DNA of 33,284 nt from an uncultured Campylobacterales bacterium. Lineage in GTDB: Bacteria > Campylobacterota > Campylobacteria > Campylobacterales > Sulfurimonadaceae. The stretch is taken from contig CAISHH010000130.1 of assembly GCA_903885085.1 (NCBI GenBank), forward strand, positions 1 to 33,284, in the 5' to 3' direction. The notes under the pieces are model-generated. The model saw only the letters and a list, made by a program, of their open reading frames with translations. It searched no databases and had not been told where the DNA came from. Made by a program: the position numbers and the translations under genes. This document shows positions 1 through 9,195 of the stretch, in pieces; within the stretch, counting starts at the first letter, position 1; each line of letters starts with the position of its first letter.

Positions 1-3000
1 ATTAATATCAAGTTTTGTCTTAACCTCTTTTGTCGTCTCTTGCGTTGCTTGTACTGGAGCAAATATGATTCGAGTTGGATCTATTTTTTGTTTGACTACT
101 AGATACTCAGAGATCACTTTTGCTCTTGAAGCAGCAAGCGTTTTTAACTCATCTTCACTCACGGGCATAAAACTACTGTCCTCAACTGCGAGTTTTGCCG
201 TATACTCTTCATTGAACTCTTTAATATCTTTATACTGCTCTTTAAATTTATTTTTTATATTGTTTAAATTATCACGTGTTGAGTTTTTAAGAAAGATCCC
301 CTCAAGCATCTCTGCATTTAAAGCATTTCTTCGCTCTTCCTCATTTGTCGCACCACTTTTTTTCACGATCAAGTCGATCAATTTTTGTGTTTGAATCGCT
401 TTTTTATCTGTATTTGTATCATAAGTAACTCCAACACTCAGAGATATACTGAGACGTTTTTGCAAAGCTTTTGTAATGTTATCCAGTTTTTCAATCTCAG
501 GAGGGAGTAAAACTGTCTTACCCGGCTCAAAATCTATCGATTGTAAGTTATCCCCGTTAAATCCTAGCATTGACCCTAAAAGTCTAAAAGGGGCGGTAAC
601 GGCTTTTGTGACTAAATTACCAAGAACTTTCCAAACCATCGCTCCATATCTAAAATCAGGATTATTAAGATCGCCTTTGATAGGCAGATCGATATCTATA
701 ACGCCATCACTATCTTCTAAAAGAGCAACTGCGAGGCGAAGCGGCCAAACAGTAATACTTGGATCTTTAACGGTTTCACCAAGCTTAATATGCTTAATAA
801 CAACGCTATTTGCAGCATCAAGTTTGCCATCATTTATTTTATATCCGAGCTTAACAAAAAGTTTGCCATCATCTATTTTATACCCTGCAAATGTTGCCGA
901 GTAGGCTGTAAGGTTATTAAGAGCTAAATTACTAAAATTCACATTCATATCTGTATATTTTTTAGGATTTGCCGCATTGATGGAACCTTGGATTTTTGCA
1001 GAACCATATTGGTCTACAACACCGTCAAGATCGATATTACTTGTCTCATTTGGTTGAGAAGAAACCCCATAAATTTTTCCATTAAGATCATGGATGTGTG
1101 TTTTAAATACATAAAAAAGAGATTGATCCATAAAATCTGCGCTCCCATTTTTCACTGTAATATCCATAATCTTTATCGGAAACGGTTCTGATTTTTTGGC
1201 TGTTTGTTTTGAGGCCATAGATGTGTTGTGATCGACTTTTGCGGGTTTCATGAGTTTCGCAAAGTTGATCGTTTTATTTTGATCAATCATTGTGTTTGCG
1301 TAGAGTGAATCTATAAGGACTTTATCAATATAAAGCCTGTTTGGTGCATAATCAAAAGTATATCCAAGATCAAGTTTATTAAATGATGTTATTAGTGTAT
1401 GATCTCTGCTATCTTTCAATATTATTTTTTCAAGTCCAAAGTTCCCCTTCGCGTTCATTTTCGGCGATTTTGAAACGCTGTTAAAACTCTCTTTACCATT
1501 GACACTTAAAGCACCATCTTCTATGCTTAGATAGGTGTAAGGGTTGATATATGGATTTAAAAACTTTAATCCAAACGTGTTTATAGCAAACTCTCCTTCT
1601 TGTCTGAGTGGCTCACGCTGAAGTTTTCCAGCCAAGCTAATCGAGCCTGTTTGATTGATATGTGTACGGATATCATACTTAAACCAGCTTTTTGCATCCA
1701 AGTCAAAATCGCTTACATGTAAGAGGAAATTGTTAAGCTTTATCGTTTGATTTGGCTTGATGTTTGTATCTGTCAAAGCAAGAGCCGAGCTGTTTACATC
1801 AAAGTTTTTGAGTAGAAATTTTGGCTTACTTGTTTTGGATGTTGCCTCAGCTGCGCTAAAACTCTCCGAGCCACTCAAACTTAAAGCTCCATCAGCTTTG
1901 ATGGGAGCAGTATATTTTGCAATATATGGGTTTAAAAATTTGGATGTAAGGTTTGTGATGGAAAATTCACCCTCTTGTTTGAGCGGCTTTAACTGTACTT
2001 TACCACTTGCTCCAAGAGCTGTCTCATGGTTAAGATCAGTGTGAAAATCGTAACTTAACCAACCATCTTTTCCAAGGACGAGATCGCTTACATGTAAAGA
2101 TACATTTTCAAGAGCGATAAGCTGTGATGGCGTAAGCATCGTGTCGTTAAGAATTATTTTCGAACTCTCTAAAGCGAGTTTATCGAGAGTGACCTTCCAC
2201 GGTTTTGTTTCATTTTTATCTTCTGCTTCAGGCTTATCTGAAGTTTTATTGACTTTTATATACTCTTGCCAATCGATTTTATTGCCTGCGAGTCTTTGCG
2301 CTTTAAGATCCACTCCGTTAATCGTAACAGCTTCTACATGCACCTCTTGTTGTAAGGGTAAAGCGCTAATTTTATTCACTTGTAATGTTGCGATACTTAA
2401 AATATCTGATGGTTTATTTTTAGCTTTTATTCTCAACCCTGAAAGACTCACTGAACTATTATCGATTTTTAGATTTTTGAGCTCATCGAGATCGACATGA
2501 TATTGGACGTAAGTGCTAAGTTTGCCATCTGCGATTTCGATATTGAGCATATCTTTTATATATTTCCATCCAGAGTAGAGCGTAACTGATTTTAAATCTA
2601 GAGTTCCATCAACAACAAAGGGAGAGATAGATTTTATACTGTTTACAAGCTCAAAGCTACCTCCATTATTAAAATCAAATTGCAACACAGAAGAGCCTAC
2701 TTTTGTACTCTTCTTTCCAGTATCAATATTTTTGATCTTAAATTCTAGATCATTGAGAGCCATTTTATATGGAGAGGTTTTTGTATAATCTTCATAAGCG
2801 ATTGTTCCATCTGTCACTGCCAAATCATCAAGAATGAAACGAAAATCTTTTTTTGAAGCAGTTTTGTTTTGATCTTTTGAAGGTTTTGCAATGTTGAGAA
2901 GATTAAGCTTTTTATCTTTTGCATATACAACATCCAAAAAAGGCTCTTGAAGTTCTACACTTTTTACATGTATCGTTTTATCTAAAAGAGCCAATACTTG

Positions 3001-3249
3001 CAGATTGACATTAAGCTCACGAAATGAAAATATCTTCTTTTTCTCAGTCGAATCAAGCTCTACTGAGCCCAATTTCACTCGAAAAGTATATGGATTAAAG
3101 CTAGCTGTTGCGATAGAAAGCTTCCCGTTGATCTTTTCATTGGCGATTTCAATAACTTTCGTTTTGATAAGATAGGGGACTAAAAAAAAGCCAGCTAAAG
3201 TATAAAGTGCCACTAAAATATAAACTGATCTTCTAAAAAATTTCATCAT
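1..3249 (-). CDS. AsmA-like / DUF748 envelope protein (3' end outside window)
   Basis: An open frame on the minus strand runs from 3249 through the left edge (1083 codons seen, no stop). It opens MMKFFRRSVYILVALYTL, a single N-terminal membrane anchor at about residues 7-27, followed by a very long beta-rich, Asn/Ser/Lys-rich periplasmic region. Around residues 797-890 lies the signature I associate with DUF748: a KINDGKL...IKHIKLGE stretch, then PLRLAVALLED and DLPIKGDLNNPDFRYG. The last part resembles an OmpA-like tail (LAASRAKVISEYL, DPTRI). AsmA-type proteins act between inner and outer membrane in lipid transport or envelope homeostasis; the exact role here is inference. Two internal copies of a roughly 125-residue module are visible (FLNPYI at about residues 438 and 563). 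A GAGGTGAG ribosome site precedes two adjacent ATG codons (3249, 3246); the second has the better spacing. Confidence 0.85.
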   Translation of the reverse strand, partial: MMKFFRRSVYILVALYTLAGFFLVPYLIKTKVIEIANEKINGKLSIATASFNPYTFRVKLGSVELDSTEKKKIFSFRELNVNLQVLALLDKTIHVKSVELQEPFLDVVYAKDKKLNLLNIAKPSKDQNKTASKKDFRFILDDLAVTDGTIAYEDYTKTSPYKMALNDLEFKIKNIDTGKKSTKVGSSVLQFDFNNGGSFELVNSIKSISPFVVDGTLDLKSVTLYSGWKYIKDMLNIEIADGKLSTYVQYHVDLDELKNLKIDNSSVSLSGLRIKAKNKPSDILSIATLQVNKISALPLQQEVHVEAVTINGVDLKAQRLAGNKIDWQEYIKVNKTSDKPEAEDKNETKPWKVTLDKLALESSKIILNDTMLTPSQLIALENVSLHVSDLVLGKDGWLSYDFHTDLNHETALGASGKVQLKPLKQEGEFSITNLTSKFLNPYIAKYTAPIKADGALSLSGSESFSAAEATSKTSKPKFLLKNFDVNSSALALTDTNIKPNQTIKLNNFLLHVSDFDLDAKSWFKYDIRTHINQTGSISLAGKLQREPLRQEGEFAINTFGLKFLNPYINPYTYLSIEDGALSVNGKESFNSVSKSPKMNAKGNFGLEKIILKDSRDHTLITSFNKLDLGYTFDYAPNRLYIDKVLIDSLYANTMIDQNKTINFAKLMKPAKVDHNTSMASKQTAKKSEPFPIKIMDITVKNGSADFMDQSLFYVFKTHIHDLNGKIYGVSSQPNETSNIDLDGVVDQYGSAKIQGSINAANPKKYTDMNVNFSNLALNNLTAYSATFAGYKIDDGKLFVKLGYKINDGKLDAANSVVIKHIKLGETVKDPSITVWPLRLAVALLEDSDGVIDIDLPIKGDLNNPDFRYGAMVWKVLGNLVTKAVTAPFRLLGSMLGFNGDNLQSIDFEPGKTVLLPPEIEKLDNITKALQKRLSISLSVGVTYDTNTDKKAIQTQKLIDLIVKKSGATNEEERRNALNAEMLEGIFLKNSTRDNLNNIKNKFKEQYKDIKEFNEEYTAKLAVEDSSFMPVSEDELKTLAASRAKVISEYLVVKQKIDPTRIIFAPVQATQETTKEVKTKLDIN
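1712..1723. repeat. CTTACATGTAAG palindrome, perfect copy
   Basis: Perfect 12-base palindrome inside the DUF748 gene, read on the minus strand as LHVS at about residues 510-513. It sits at the same place in the second internal module as the copy at 2087-2098 does in the first, exactly 125 codons apart, so these two copies probably duplicated with the module. Confidence 0.85.
2087..2098. repeat. CTTACATGTAAG family, 11/12 copy
   Basis: Reads CTTACATGTAAA on the plus strand; the 10-base core TTACATGTAA is intact. Coding as LHVS at about residues 385-388 of the DUF748 protein. Another variant with a 9/10 core lies at 2964-2973 (IHVK) in the same gene. Confidence 0.8.
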
Positions 3250-3344
3250 AACTCACCTCAGTTTTTATAACATTTTATCCAATAAAGAGTGAAGTATACA
3301 TGTAAAAGGGGATTTTTCGCCATTTCTGACAAAATGAAGTGTTC

Positions 3345-3364
3345 AGCATAGGAAAACCTATGCT
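3345..3364 (-). terminator. Hairpin downstream of infC
   Basis: AGCATAGG (3345-3352), loop AAAA, CCTATGCT (3357-3364): a perfect 8-bp stem between the infC stop and the next minus-strand gene. The flank on the minus strand is only weakly U-rich, so it may be a weak intrinsic terminator or an mRNA 3'-end stabiliser for the thrS-infC transcript. Confidence 0.5.
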
Positions 3365-3385
3365 TTATTTAAAGAGTTTTACCTT

Positions 3386-3904
3386 CTATTTGATCGGGAG
3401 AAGGTACATATTATAATAACGACCTTCGAAAATAGGCGGTTTTTCCATTGTTGCTACATCTTCAAGCATTGGCCATACACGAAGTAAAACTTCTTTACCA
3501 GCTTCTGGATGCGCCATTTCACGACCGCGAAGGAAAACGCGAAATTTCACATGTTTGCCCTCTGCTAAAAATTCTCTTGCATGTTTTACTTTGTAAGAGA
3601 TATCATTTTCAGCGATTTTTACAGAAAGTTTGATCTCTTTAACATCGATCTTCGTCTGGTTCTTGCGCTGTTCTTTGAGTTTTTTCTCTTCTTGGTATTT
3701 GAACTTACCGTAGTCCATAATTTTCGCGACCGGTGGTTTAGCAGTCGGAGCGATAAGAACTAAATCAAGTCCCATTTGATTCGCTTTTTCCATAGCTTCA
3801 TCAGTAGATATAATACCTAAAGACTCACCACCATCTACGTTACAACGTACTTCAGGGACTCTGATATCGTCATTCATTATGACACGGTCTTGTTTTTTGA
3901 TCAA
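3386..3904 (-). CDS. infC: Translation initiation factor IF-3
   Basis: IF-3 binds the 30S subunit, keeps 50S off and proofreads the start codon-initiator tRNA pairing. The 172-residue protein shows both domains: N-terminal [11 protein letters not shown] and the [20 protein letters not shown] stretch, a Lys-rich helical linker ([17 protein letters not shown]), and the C-terminal [29 protein letters not shown] and [15 protein letters not shown]. The start is TTG at 3904, whose last bases form TTGA with the thrS stop (4-base overlap); a GAGGT site six bases upstream supports it. A later ATG (9 codons in) is possible. IF-3 genes commonly use non-AUG starts, which permits self-control of translation; a TTG here fits that rule. 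No rpmI-rplT pair follows, unlike the layout in many bacteria. Confidence 0.97.
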   Translation of the reverse strand: MIKKQDRVIMNDDIRVPEVRCNVDGGESLGIISTDEAMEKANQMGLDLVLIAPTAKPPVAKIMDYGKFKYQEEKKLKEQRKNQTKIDVKEIKLSVKIAENDISYKVKHAREFLAEGKHVKFRVFLRGREMAHPEAGKEVLLRVWPMLEDVATMEKPPIFEGRYYNMYLLPIK

Positions 3905-5724
3905 AAATTTACCTCGTTTATTTTAGTTTGTATAAGCGCAACAAATTCTGCTTCGCTTAGATTGTATTGTTCACGCGTTCTTCTGTCTCTTATGGCAATC
4001 GTTTTGTTTGCGACCTCTTCGTCACCTAACACGATTATCATAGGAACACGCGCCTTCTCAGCTGTACGGATACGTTTGTTCAAACTATCATTTTTACTGT
4101 AGATCTCACTGTCCGCACCGATATCAAGCAGTTTATCTGCCAACTCTTTAGCATATGCGTTATGAGTTTCTGCAATTGGAACGATCGCAACCTGCGTAGG
4201 TGCGACGAACATTGGAAACTCCCCAGCATAGTGTTCCGTCAATATACCAACAAAACGCTCAAAAGAACCTAAAATTGCTCTATGAATCATAACAGGTTGA
4301 ATTTTATCGTTATCATCTCCTGTATATTCAAGCTCAAATCTCTGTGGCAAGTTAAAGTCTAACTGGATAGTTCCACACTGCCACTCACGCCCGATAGCAT
4401 CGGTTATCTTGATATCAATTTTTGGTCCGTAAAATGCTCCGCCGCCCTCATCTATCTCATAAGCAAGACTGTGTTTGTCCATCGCATTTTTTAGCGCCTG
4501 TGTAGATATTTCCCACACAGCATCATCGCCCACGGCTTTTTCGGGTTTTGTAGAGATCATCATTTTATAATCAAAATTAAAAGTTGTCATAATTTTATCG
4601 ACAAAATCCACAACTTCTATAATTTGCTCTTCAACTTGTGCCGCTGTACAGAAAATATGCGCATCATCTTGAGTAAATTCACGAACACGAAAAAGCCCGT
4701 GAAGTGCACCTGTCATCTCATGACGGTGAACAACACCATATTCAAAATATTTTAGAGGAAGATCGCGGTATGAACGAAGATCCTCTTCATATACTTTAAT
4801 ATGTCCGACACAGTTCATCGGTTTGATACCAAACTCGATTTTTTTGTCTTCTGACTCTTCTATCTGAGTGAAGTACATATTTTCGCCGTAGTTTTGGTAA
4901 TGTCCTGAAACTTTCCAAAGATCACTTTTAAGCATCTCAGGTCCGCGAACCGGCTCATAACCACGTTTTCTGTGTGCCTTAAAGAGCAGTTGCTCCAAAC
5001 GGCTTCTAAGACGCGCGCCAGCAGGAAGCCAGAGTGCAAAACCAGAACCTACCTCTTCACGAAAAGAGAAAAGTTTCATCTCCGCACCGATCTTTCTATG
5101 GTCACGTTTTTCAGCTTCTGCCATCATATCAAGATAGTTTTTGAGTGCTTCTTTATCTGCAAATGCAATTCCGTAAATACGAGTAAGCACCTCATTTTTA
5201 GAGTCTCCACCAAGATATGCGCCAGCGATTTTCATCAGTTTAAAGTATCTGATAAATCCAACATTTGGCAAGTGAGGTCCACGGCAAAGATCTTCAAAAT
5301 CACCTTGTTTATAGATAGAAACCGTCTCACTTGGAATGCGTTTCATAACTTCAAGCTTCAAATGGTCGTTTGCAAATTTAACTTTTGCTTCATCCATAGA
5401 GATATCATATTTTTCTATCTCTGTTTTTTTCTTTGCAAGATTAAGCATCTCTTTTTCTATCGTTTTAAGATCAGATTCTCCGATAGTCGCAGAGGTTTTA
5501 AAATCATAATAAAATCCCTCTTTTACAACCGGCCCGACATAAAACTCAGCGTCAGGATAGAGTGATTTGATAGCTTGTGCCATTAAGTGCGCCGTCGAGT
5601 GACGTAAAACTTCTAATGACTCTTTTGAGTTATCTAGTTCTATCGCCTCACCCTCTATACCAAGCACTTTTGCAGTCTGCAGGTCAACAATTTCATCATT
5701 GTATTTCAATGCGATTCTATTCAC
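3901..5724 (-). CDS. thrS: Threonyl-tRNA synthetase
   Basis: Charges tRNA-Thr with threonine in the cytoplasm. The editing domain has RHSTAH (His42 and His46) and the [10 protein letters not shown] cysteine site; the class II core has motif 2 around [18 protein letters not shown] and motif 3 [18 protein letters not shown]; the C-terminal anticodon domain ends [17 protein letters not shown] choose GTG at 5724 ([10 protein letters not shown], 607 residues) because AGGA lies eight bases upstream; the frame stays open to 5751, but that extension (MVCFNRIIF) has no support. The editing His lies only about 42 residues in, compared with about 73 in E. coli, so the N-terminal TGS domain is shortened, as I recall for Campylobacter ThrRS. 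Coupled to infC by a 4-base overlap. Confidence 0.97.
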   Translation of the reverse strand: MNRIALKYNDEIVDLQTAKVLGIEGEAIELDNSKESLEVLRHSTAHLMAQAIKSLYPDAEFYVGPVVKEGFYYDFKTSATIGESDLKTIEKEMLNLAKKKTEIEKYDISMDEAKVKFANDHLKLEVMKRIPSETVSIYKQGDFEDLCRGPHLPNVGFIRYFKLMKIAGAYLGGDSKNEVLTRIYGIAFADKEALKNYLDMMAEAEKRDHRKIGAEMKLFSFREEVGSGFALWLPAGARLRSRLEQLLFKAHRKRGYEPVRGPEMLKSDLWKVSGHYQNYGENMYFTQIEESEDKKIEFGIKPMNCVGHIKVYEEDLRSYRDLPLKYFEYGVVHRHEMTGALHGLFRVREFTQDDAHIFCTAAQVEEQIIEVVDFVDKIMTTFNFDYKMMISTKPEKAVGDDAVWEISTQALKNAMDKHSLAYEIDEGGGAFYGPKIDIKITDAIGREWQCGTIQLDFNLPQRFELEYTGDDNDKIQPVMIHRAILGSFERFVGILTEHYAGEFPMFVAPTQVAIVPIAETHNAYAKELADKLLDIGADSEIYSKNDSLNKRIRTAEKARVPMIIVLGDEEVANKTIAIRDRRTREQYNLSEAEFVALIQTKINEVNF

Positions 5725-5742
5725 GAATATTATCCTATTAAA

Positions 5743-5763
5743 GCATACCAAAAGTGGGTATGC
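5743..5763 (-). promoter_or_regulatory. Hairpin in the thrS leader
   Basis: GCATACC (5743-5749), 7-base loop, GGTATGC (5757-5763): a perfect 7-bp stem directly upstream of the thrS ribosome site (AGGATAAT on the minus strand, about 5729-5736). Its position could affect ribosome access. Function is inference. Confidence 0.4.
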
Positions 5764-5826
5764 CGATTTTTAAAATTTTTGCATTATGCCTAAATATTGC
5801 TTTATATCGGATGAATTTTAGAAAGA

Positions 5827-5846
5827 AACCCTTATATGCAAGGGTT
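5827..5846 (-). terminator. Hairpin downstream of aroC
   Basis: AACCCTT (5827-5833), 6-base loop, AAGGGTT (5840-5846), followed on the minus strand by TTCTTTCT. It lies ten bases after the aroC stop and before thrS, so it fits an intrinsic terminator closing the lapB-like-rnhA-rnc-aroC operon. Confidence 0.6.
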
Positions 5847-5856
5847 GTGCAGTAGC

Positions 5857-6930
5857 TTATTTATAGTAATTTTTAACGCCACTCATCGTTCTACCCATAT
5901 TAAGCAAAACCATATCAGCGACCACGATTGCGGCCATCGCTTCACACACGATAGTTCCGCGGATTGCGACACATGGATCATGACGTCCTTTAAGTGAAAA
6001 ATCAACCTCTTCATTGTTACATGTAAGCGTATGTTGCTCTTGAAAGATTGATGGTGTCGGTTTGAAATAGACGTTTAAAATAATATCTTCGCCATTTGTG
6101 ATACCGCCTAAAATTCCGCCTGCATGATTGCTAAGAAATCCATTTGCACGAATCTGGTCATTATTCTCTGAACCTTTTTTTGTTGCGCTCACAATGCCAT
6201 CGCCGATCTCTACGGCTTTGACGGCATTGATGCCCATCATCGCGTCTGCTAAGAGAGCATCCATTTTGTAGTACATCGGTTCGCCAAGGCCTAACGGCGC
6301 ATTTTTGATTACAACACGAGATACACCACCGACGGAATCATGAGCATCTTTTGCCTTGAGTACAGCTTCTTTTTGAGCCTCTTCAACAGAAGCATCAAGA
6401 GCATAAATGATACTTTCTTTTGCATATTCATAATCAAAATTAGTCGCTTGTATGCCATCAATCGCACAGATTCCGCTTACTATTTCAACACCCAACTCTT
6501 GTAACATCAGTTTTGCAACAGCTCCAGCGGCAACGCGAGCGGCTGTTTCTCTTGCCGATGAACGCCCGCCGCCTCGATAATCACGAATACCGTATTTATG
6601 AAAGTAAGTAAAATCCGCATGTCCAGGACGAAACACATCTTTGATGTTTGAGTAGTCTTTTGATTTTTGATCTGTATTGTAGATCACCATCGCGATGGGT
6701 GTTCCAGTTGAAAGACCTTCAAAAATACCGCTGAGGATTTCAACTTTATCATCTTCTTTACGTGCTGTTTCAAACTTGCTTTTTCCCGGCTTCCGGCGAT
6801 CGAGTTCACTTTGGATAAATGCTTCATCTATAAGAAGTCCAGCAGGAACACCATCTACGACACAACCAAGCGCTTTTCCGTGAGATTCTCCAAAAGTTGT
6901 GAAACTAAATCTTTGTCCAAAGCGGTTCAT
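5857..6930 (-). CDS. aroC: Chorismate synthase
   Basis: Last step of the shikimate pathway: converts 5-enolpyruvylshikimate-3-phosphate to chorismate with reduced FMN. The 357-residue length is normal. Family signatures are visible: [18 protein letters not shown] at the N-terminus, [40 protein letters not shown], and the C-terminal [22 protein letters not shown] at 6930 overlaps the rnc stop by four bases, with AAGGA just upstream, so it is translationally coupled to rnc. A copy of the TTACATGTAA core (6017-6026) lies inside the gene, here in a different frame (TCN rather than LHV). Confidence 0.98.
   Translation of the reverse strand: MNRFGQRFSFTTFGESHGKALGCVVDGVPAGLLIDEAFIQSELDRRKPGKSKFETARKEDDKVEILSGIFEGLSTGTPIAMVIYNTDQKSKDYSNIKDVFRPGHADFTYFHKYGIRDYRGGGRSSARETAARVAAGAVAKLMLQELGVEIVSGICAIDGIQATNFDYEYAKESIIYALDASVEEAQKEAVLKAKDAHDSVGGVSRVVIKNAPLGLGEPMYYKMDALLADAMMGINAVKAVEIGDGIVSATKKGSENNDQIRANGFLSNHAGGILGGITNGEDIILNVYFKPTPSIFQEQHTLTCNNEEVDFSLKGRHDPCVAIRGTIVCEAMAAIVVADMVLLNMGRTMSGVKNYYK
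6016..6027. repeat. CTTACATGTAAG family, 11/12 copy
   Basis: Reads GTTACATGTAAG; the 10-base core is intact. Located within aroC and read there as LTCNN, one of the copies not in the LHV frame. Confidence 0.75.
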
Positions 6931-7598
6931 ACATGTTCCTTTTGTAAAATCTCTATCGCAGTAAATGCTGCTTCTTGTTGTGCGGCTTTTTTACTTTTGC
7001 CCAGCGCTCTTGCATACTCTTTACCCTCGATGATAACAGCGACTTCAAACTCTTTTTTATGATCAGGGCCGCTGCTGCCTACAAGGCGATACTCTGGAGT
7101 TTCACTAAATCTTGCTTGTGTGAGTTCCTGAAGTGTTGTTTTATAATCACGAAAAAGTGAATCAAGAGAGATCTCTTCATAATTTTCTTCAAGCAAAGAG
7201 ATCATAATCTCTTGAACTTTATGCAATCCTGCTTCAAGATAGATTGCGCCCATCAACGCTTCAAAGGCATTGGATAAAAGTGAAGGTTTTGTTCGCCCTT
7301 CATTGTTTTCCTCAGCATTGGACAAAAAGATATGTTCTCCTAGTCCAAGTACATTTGCAAGCTTATTGAAGCCGTTTTCATTGACAAGTGACGCGCGGAT
7401 CTTAGAGAGTTTTCCCTCATCTGAAGTTGGAAAGTTTTTGTACAGATACTCACCGACGATGAGATCTAAAACTGCATCTCCCAAAAATTCAAGACGCTCA
7501 TTATCGTAGGGCTGTTTATAGCTTTTATGTGTCAGCGCTTCGATAAGGAGCTGTTTGTTTTTAAATGTATACCCAAGTTGTTTCTCTAAAGAATCCAT
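6927..7598 (-). CDS. rnc: Ribonuclease III
   Basis: Cuts double-stranded RNA in rRNA maturation and mRNA decay. 223 residues, the usual size. The catalytic signature [13 protein letters not shown] (residues about 34-46) and the second acidic site [13 protein letters not shown] are present; the C-terminal double-stranded-RNA-binding domain starts near [11 protein letters not shown] and ends [22 protein letters not shown] at 7598 is preceded by AGGAAGAGG with good spacing. Overlaps aroC by four bases and follows rnhA by 14 bases, so two RNA-degrading enzymes sit side by side in one operon. Confidence 0.98.
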   Translation of the reverse strand: MDSLEKQLGYTFKNKQLLIEALTHKSYKQPYDNERLEFLGDAVLDLIVGEYLYKNFPTSDEGKLSKIRASLVNENGFNKLANVLGLGEHIFLSNAEENNEGRTKPSLLSNAFEALMGAIYLEAGLHKVQEIMISLLEENYEEISLDSLFRDYKTTLQELTQARFSETPEYRLVGSSGPDHKKEFEVAVIIEGKEYARALGKSKKAAQQEAAFTAIEILQKEHV

Positions 7599-7612
7599 AG
7601 TGCCCTCTTCCT

Positions 7613-8044
7613 TTATTTTAATTGATCTTTTTGCTTTTGCGCTTGCTCTTTTGCAAGTAGATCACATTTTTCATTTTCATCATGTCCATTATGCCCACGA
7701 ACCCAAGTTGCTTTTATCTTATGCGGTTTTGAGACTTCAAGATAATCAGTCCACAAATCTGGATTTTTTACCTTTTTAAAATCTCTTGCAATCCATCCGC
7801 CGAGCCATTCATTGATCCCTTTGACTACATAAGAAGAGTCAGAGATTACCTCGACTTGACAAGGCTCTTTCAGTGCACGAAGCCCTTCAATAACGCCAAG
7901 AAGCTCCATACGGTTATTTGTCGTATGAGCTTCTCCGCCGCTTATGATCCGTTCTTTGTCGTTATAACGGAGGATAGCTCCATATCCGCCTGGTCCAGGG
8001 TTGCCAAGCGCACTTCCATCACTGAAAAGAGTTATTGTTTTCAC
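7613..8044 (-). CDS. rnhA: Ribonuclease HI
   Basis: Removes RNA from RNA:DNA hybrids. 143 residues. Catalytic residues can be placed by comparison with E. coli: Asp9 ([15 protein letters not shown]), Glu47 ([10 protein letters not shown]), Asp69 (ISDSSYV), with His121 and Asp128 in [16 protein letters not shown]. The basic substrate-binding region ([15 protein letters not shown]) is kept. ATG at 8044 lies inside the end of the upstream TPR gene (26-base overlap), so the two are read from one transcript. Confidence 0.98.
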   Translation of the reverse strand: MKTITLFSDGSALGNPGPGGYGAILRYNDKERIISGGEAHTTNNRMELLGVIEGLRALKEPCQVEVISDSSYVVKGINEWLGGWIARDFKKVKNPDLWTDYLEVSKPHKIKATWVRGHNGHDENEKCDLLAKEQAQKQKDQLK

Positions 8045-9062
8045 TGTATTCCTTCGAGATAATCGGTTCGCTCATCACTGAATCTATCGCATGACATGAG
8101 GGACATCGCTGAAACGCAAAAGGGTAAATCTGCTTACACTCTTTGCAGATATACTCAAAATTCAGTGTCGCACCTTTATAATCAGTTTTTCGAAGATTGA
8201 TAAGAAGATCAAACTCAAAGACTGAACTGCTTTTTTCTAAGGCGACAAAACCTTTTGCACTGAAAAGTTCACGCAAATAGACATTTTGTGAAATTATATC
8301 AAAATCGATAGCATCAGGAGAAAGATTCCATAAGAGATCACTCACTCTTTCACATTGAGACTGGTCGAGATTTTGCCATGCTAATTTTGGATGCTTTCTA
8401 AATAAATATTCAAAAATAAGGTAAGTTAATCTTCTATGCTCTTTATATAAAGCTAAAAGTTTCTGCGTTTTTTCATTTTCATCTATCGTATAATCATTTA
8501 AGAGTAAAATCGCTTCAAGATAGATCTTATCACTTTTCACATCTTCGCCAAGTTCATCTAAAGGCTCTAAAACACTAAGCGCCGATTTATAATCTCGAAG
8601 ATGCTCATAGATAAGAAGAAGGTAGCGCAAAGCTTGCGGGGTTCTTGGATTTGCTTTGAGTATCTCCAAAAAAACGTTTTTGCTGCGTTCTAAAAAACCA
8701 GCTTTAAAGTAGGTTCTTCCAAGTAAAAACATAATCTCTTTTTTATTGATATCTTCTTGCTTATTTGCCAAAAGTCCATAATAGATCTCTATACTTTTTT
8801 CATATTGACCATTTTTAGAATACGAATCCGCAAGTAAAAGCCAAGACTTGGATGATATTTTAGAAGAAGACAGTAGCTCTTTTAGCTCTGTTTCGGAGGG
8901 TGCTGTTTTAAACTGACGTAAAAATCTGTCCAAATGTTGGTGATCATCTTTTGTTTTAAAACGTCCCCACCAGTAGCTAAACAAGGCGATCACAAAGACC
9001 AAAACAAAAAAAACGATGATCCCAAACAAAGGGTCTCTATATTCTATAAACAGACTATTCAT
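8019..9062 (-). CDS. LapB/YciM-like TPR protein with C-terminal rubredoxin-type metal site
   Basis: 347 residues from ATG 9062. One N-terminal transmembrane helix (LFGIIVFFVLVFVIALFSYWWG), then tetratricopeptide-like helical repeats (SWLLLADSYSKNGQYEKSIE, IMFLLGRTYFKAGFLERSKN, ALRYLLLIYEHLRDYKSAL), and at the C-terminus a four-cysteine knuckle, CKEC...CPSC. That order (anchor, TPRs, rubredoxin-like domain) is the architecture of LapB, which in E. coli regulates LpxC turnover and hence LPS amount; equivalence here is inference. First gene of an operon with rnhA, rnc and aroC. No ribosome site is visible, but a TATAAT hexamer ends seven bases before the ATG, so the mRNA may be leaderless. The frame is also open to a TTG at 9083. 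Confidence 0.75.
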   Translation of the reverse strand: MNSLFIEYRDPLFGIIVFFVLVFVIALFSYWWGRFKTKDDHQHLDRFLRQFKTAPSETELKELLSSSKISSKSWLLLADSYSKNGQYEKSIEIYYGLLANKQEDINKKEIMFLLGRTYFKAGFLERSKNVFLEILKANPRTPQALRYLLLIYEHLRDYKSALSVLEPLDELGEDVKSDKIYLEAILLLNDYTIDENEKTQKLLALYKEHRRLTYLIFEYLFRKHPKLAWQNLDQSQCERVSDLLWNLSPDAIDFDIISQNVYLRELFSAKGFVALEKSSSVFEFDLLINLRKTDYKGATLNFEYICKECKQIYPFAFQRCPSCHAIDSVMSEPIISKEYSENNNSFQ

Positions 9063-9069
9063 AAATGCG

Positions 9070-9075
9070 ATTATA
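9070..9075 (-). promoter_or_regulatory. -10 element seven bases before the LapB-like start codon
   Basis: TATAAT on the minus strand, ending seven bases upstream of ATG 9062. A start of transcription at the usual distance would fall on or next to the A of the ATG, and no Shine-Dalgarno sequence lies in between. Suggests a leaderless mRNA. Confidence 0.45.
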
Positions 9076-9125
9076 TCAAACAAAAATATAAAGAACTCAT
9101 CTTGACGAAAAAAACATTTTTTTTA

Positions 9126-9155
9126 TTGACTTTATACGTCAAAAAACACTATAAT
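9126..9155 (+). promoter_or_regulatory. Sigma-70 type promoter with overlapping inverted repeat
   Basis: -35 TTGACT (9126-9131), 18-base spacer, -10 TATAAT (9150-9155). An inverted repeat TTGAC-N7-GTCAA (9126-9142) covers the -35 box and half of the spacer, with a further TTGAC at 9102-9106 upstream. The repeat is a good candidate operator for the recombinase-like regulator encoded immediately downstream, or for another factor. The predicted transcript start (about 9162) rules out the ATGs at 9154 and 9160 as start codons. Confidence 0.65.
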
Positions 9156-9195
9156 GACGATGAAACTAAAAGTCAAGAGGAGTTTTAACGCTATT

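Noticed and set aside
65-2500. Several open frames on the plus strand
   Set aside because: They lie opposite the long DUF748 frame, have Ser/Leu-rich low-complexity products and no ribosome sites.
5743-5763. thrS leader hairpin as a tRNA-Thr anticodon-arm mimic, as in E. coli
   Set aside because: The 7-base loop on the transcript reads CACTTTT, so the anticodon-like positions do not match any Thr anticodon (NGU). Kept only as an unassigned hairpin.
9126-9142. Inverted repeat as an FNR/CRP box
   Set aside because: FNR-type sites are TTGAT-N4-ATCAA; this one has C/G at the inner position and a 7-base spacer, so it does not fit.
9154-9162. ATG codons at 9154 and 9160 as starts of the recombinase-like gene
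   Set aside because: 9154 overlaps the -10 box and 9160 lies ahead of the predicted transcript start; ATG 9196 leaves the conserved N-terminus intact.
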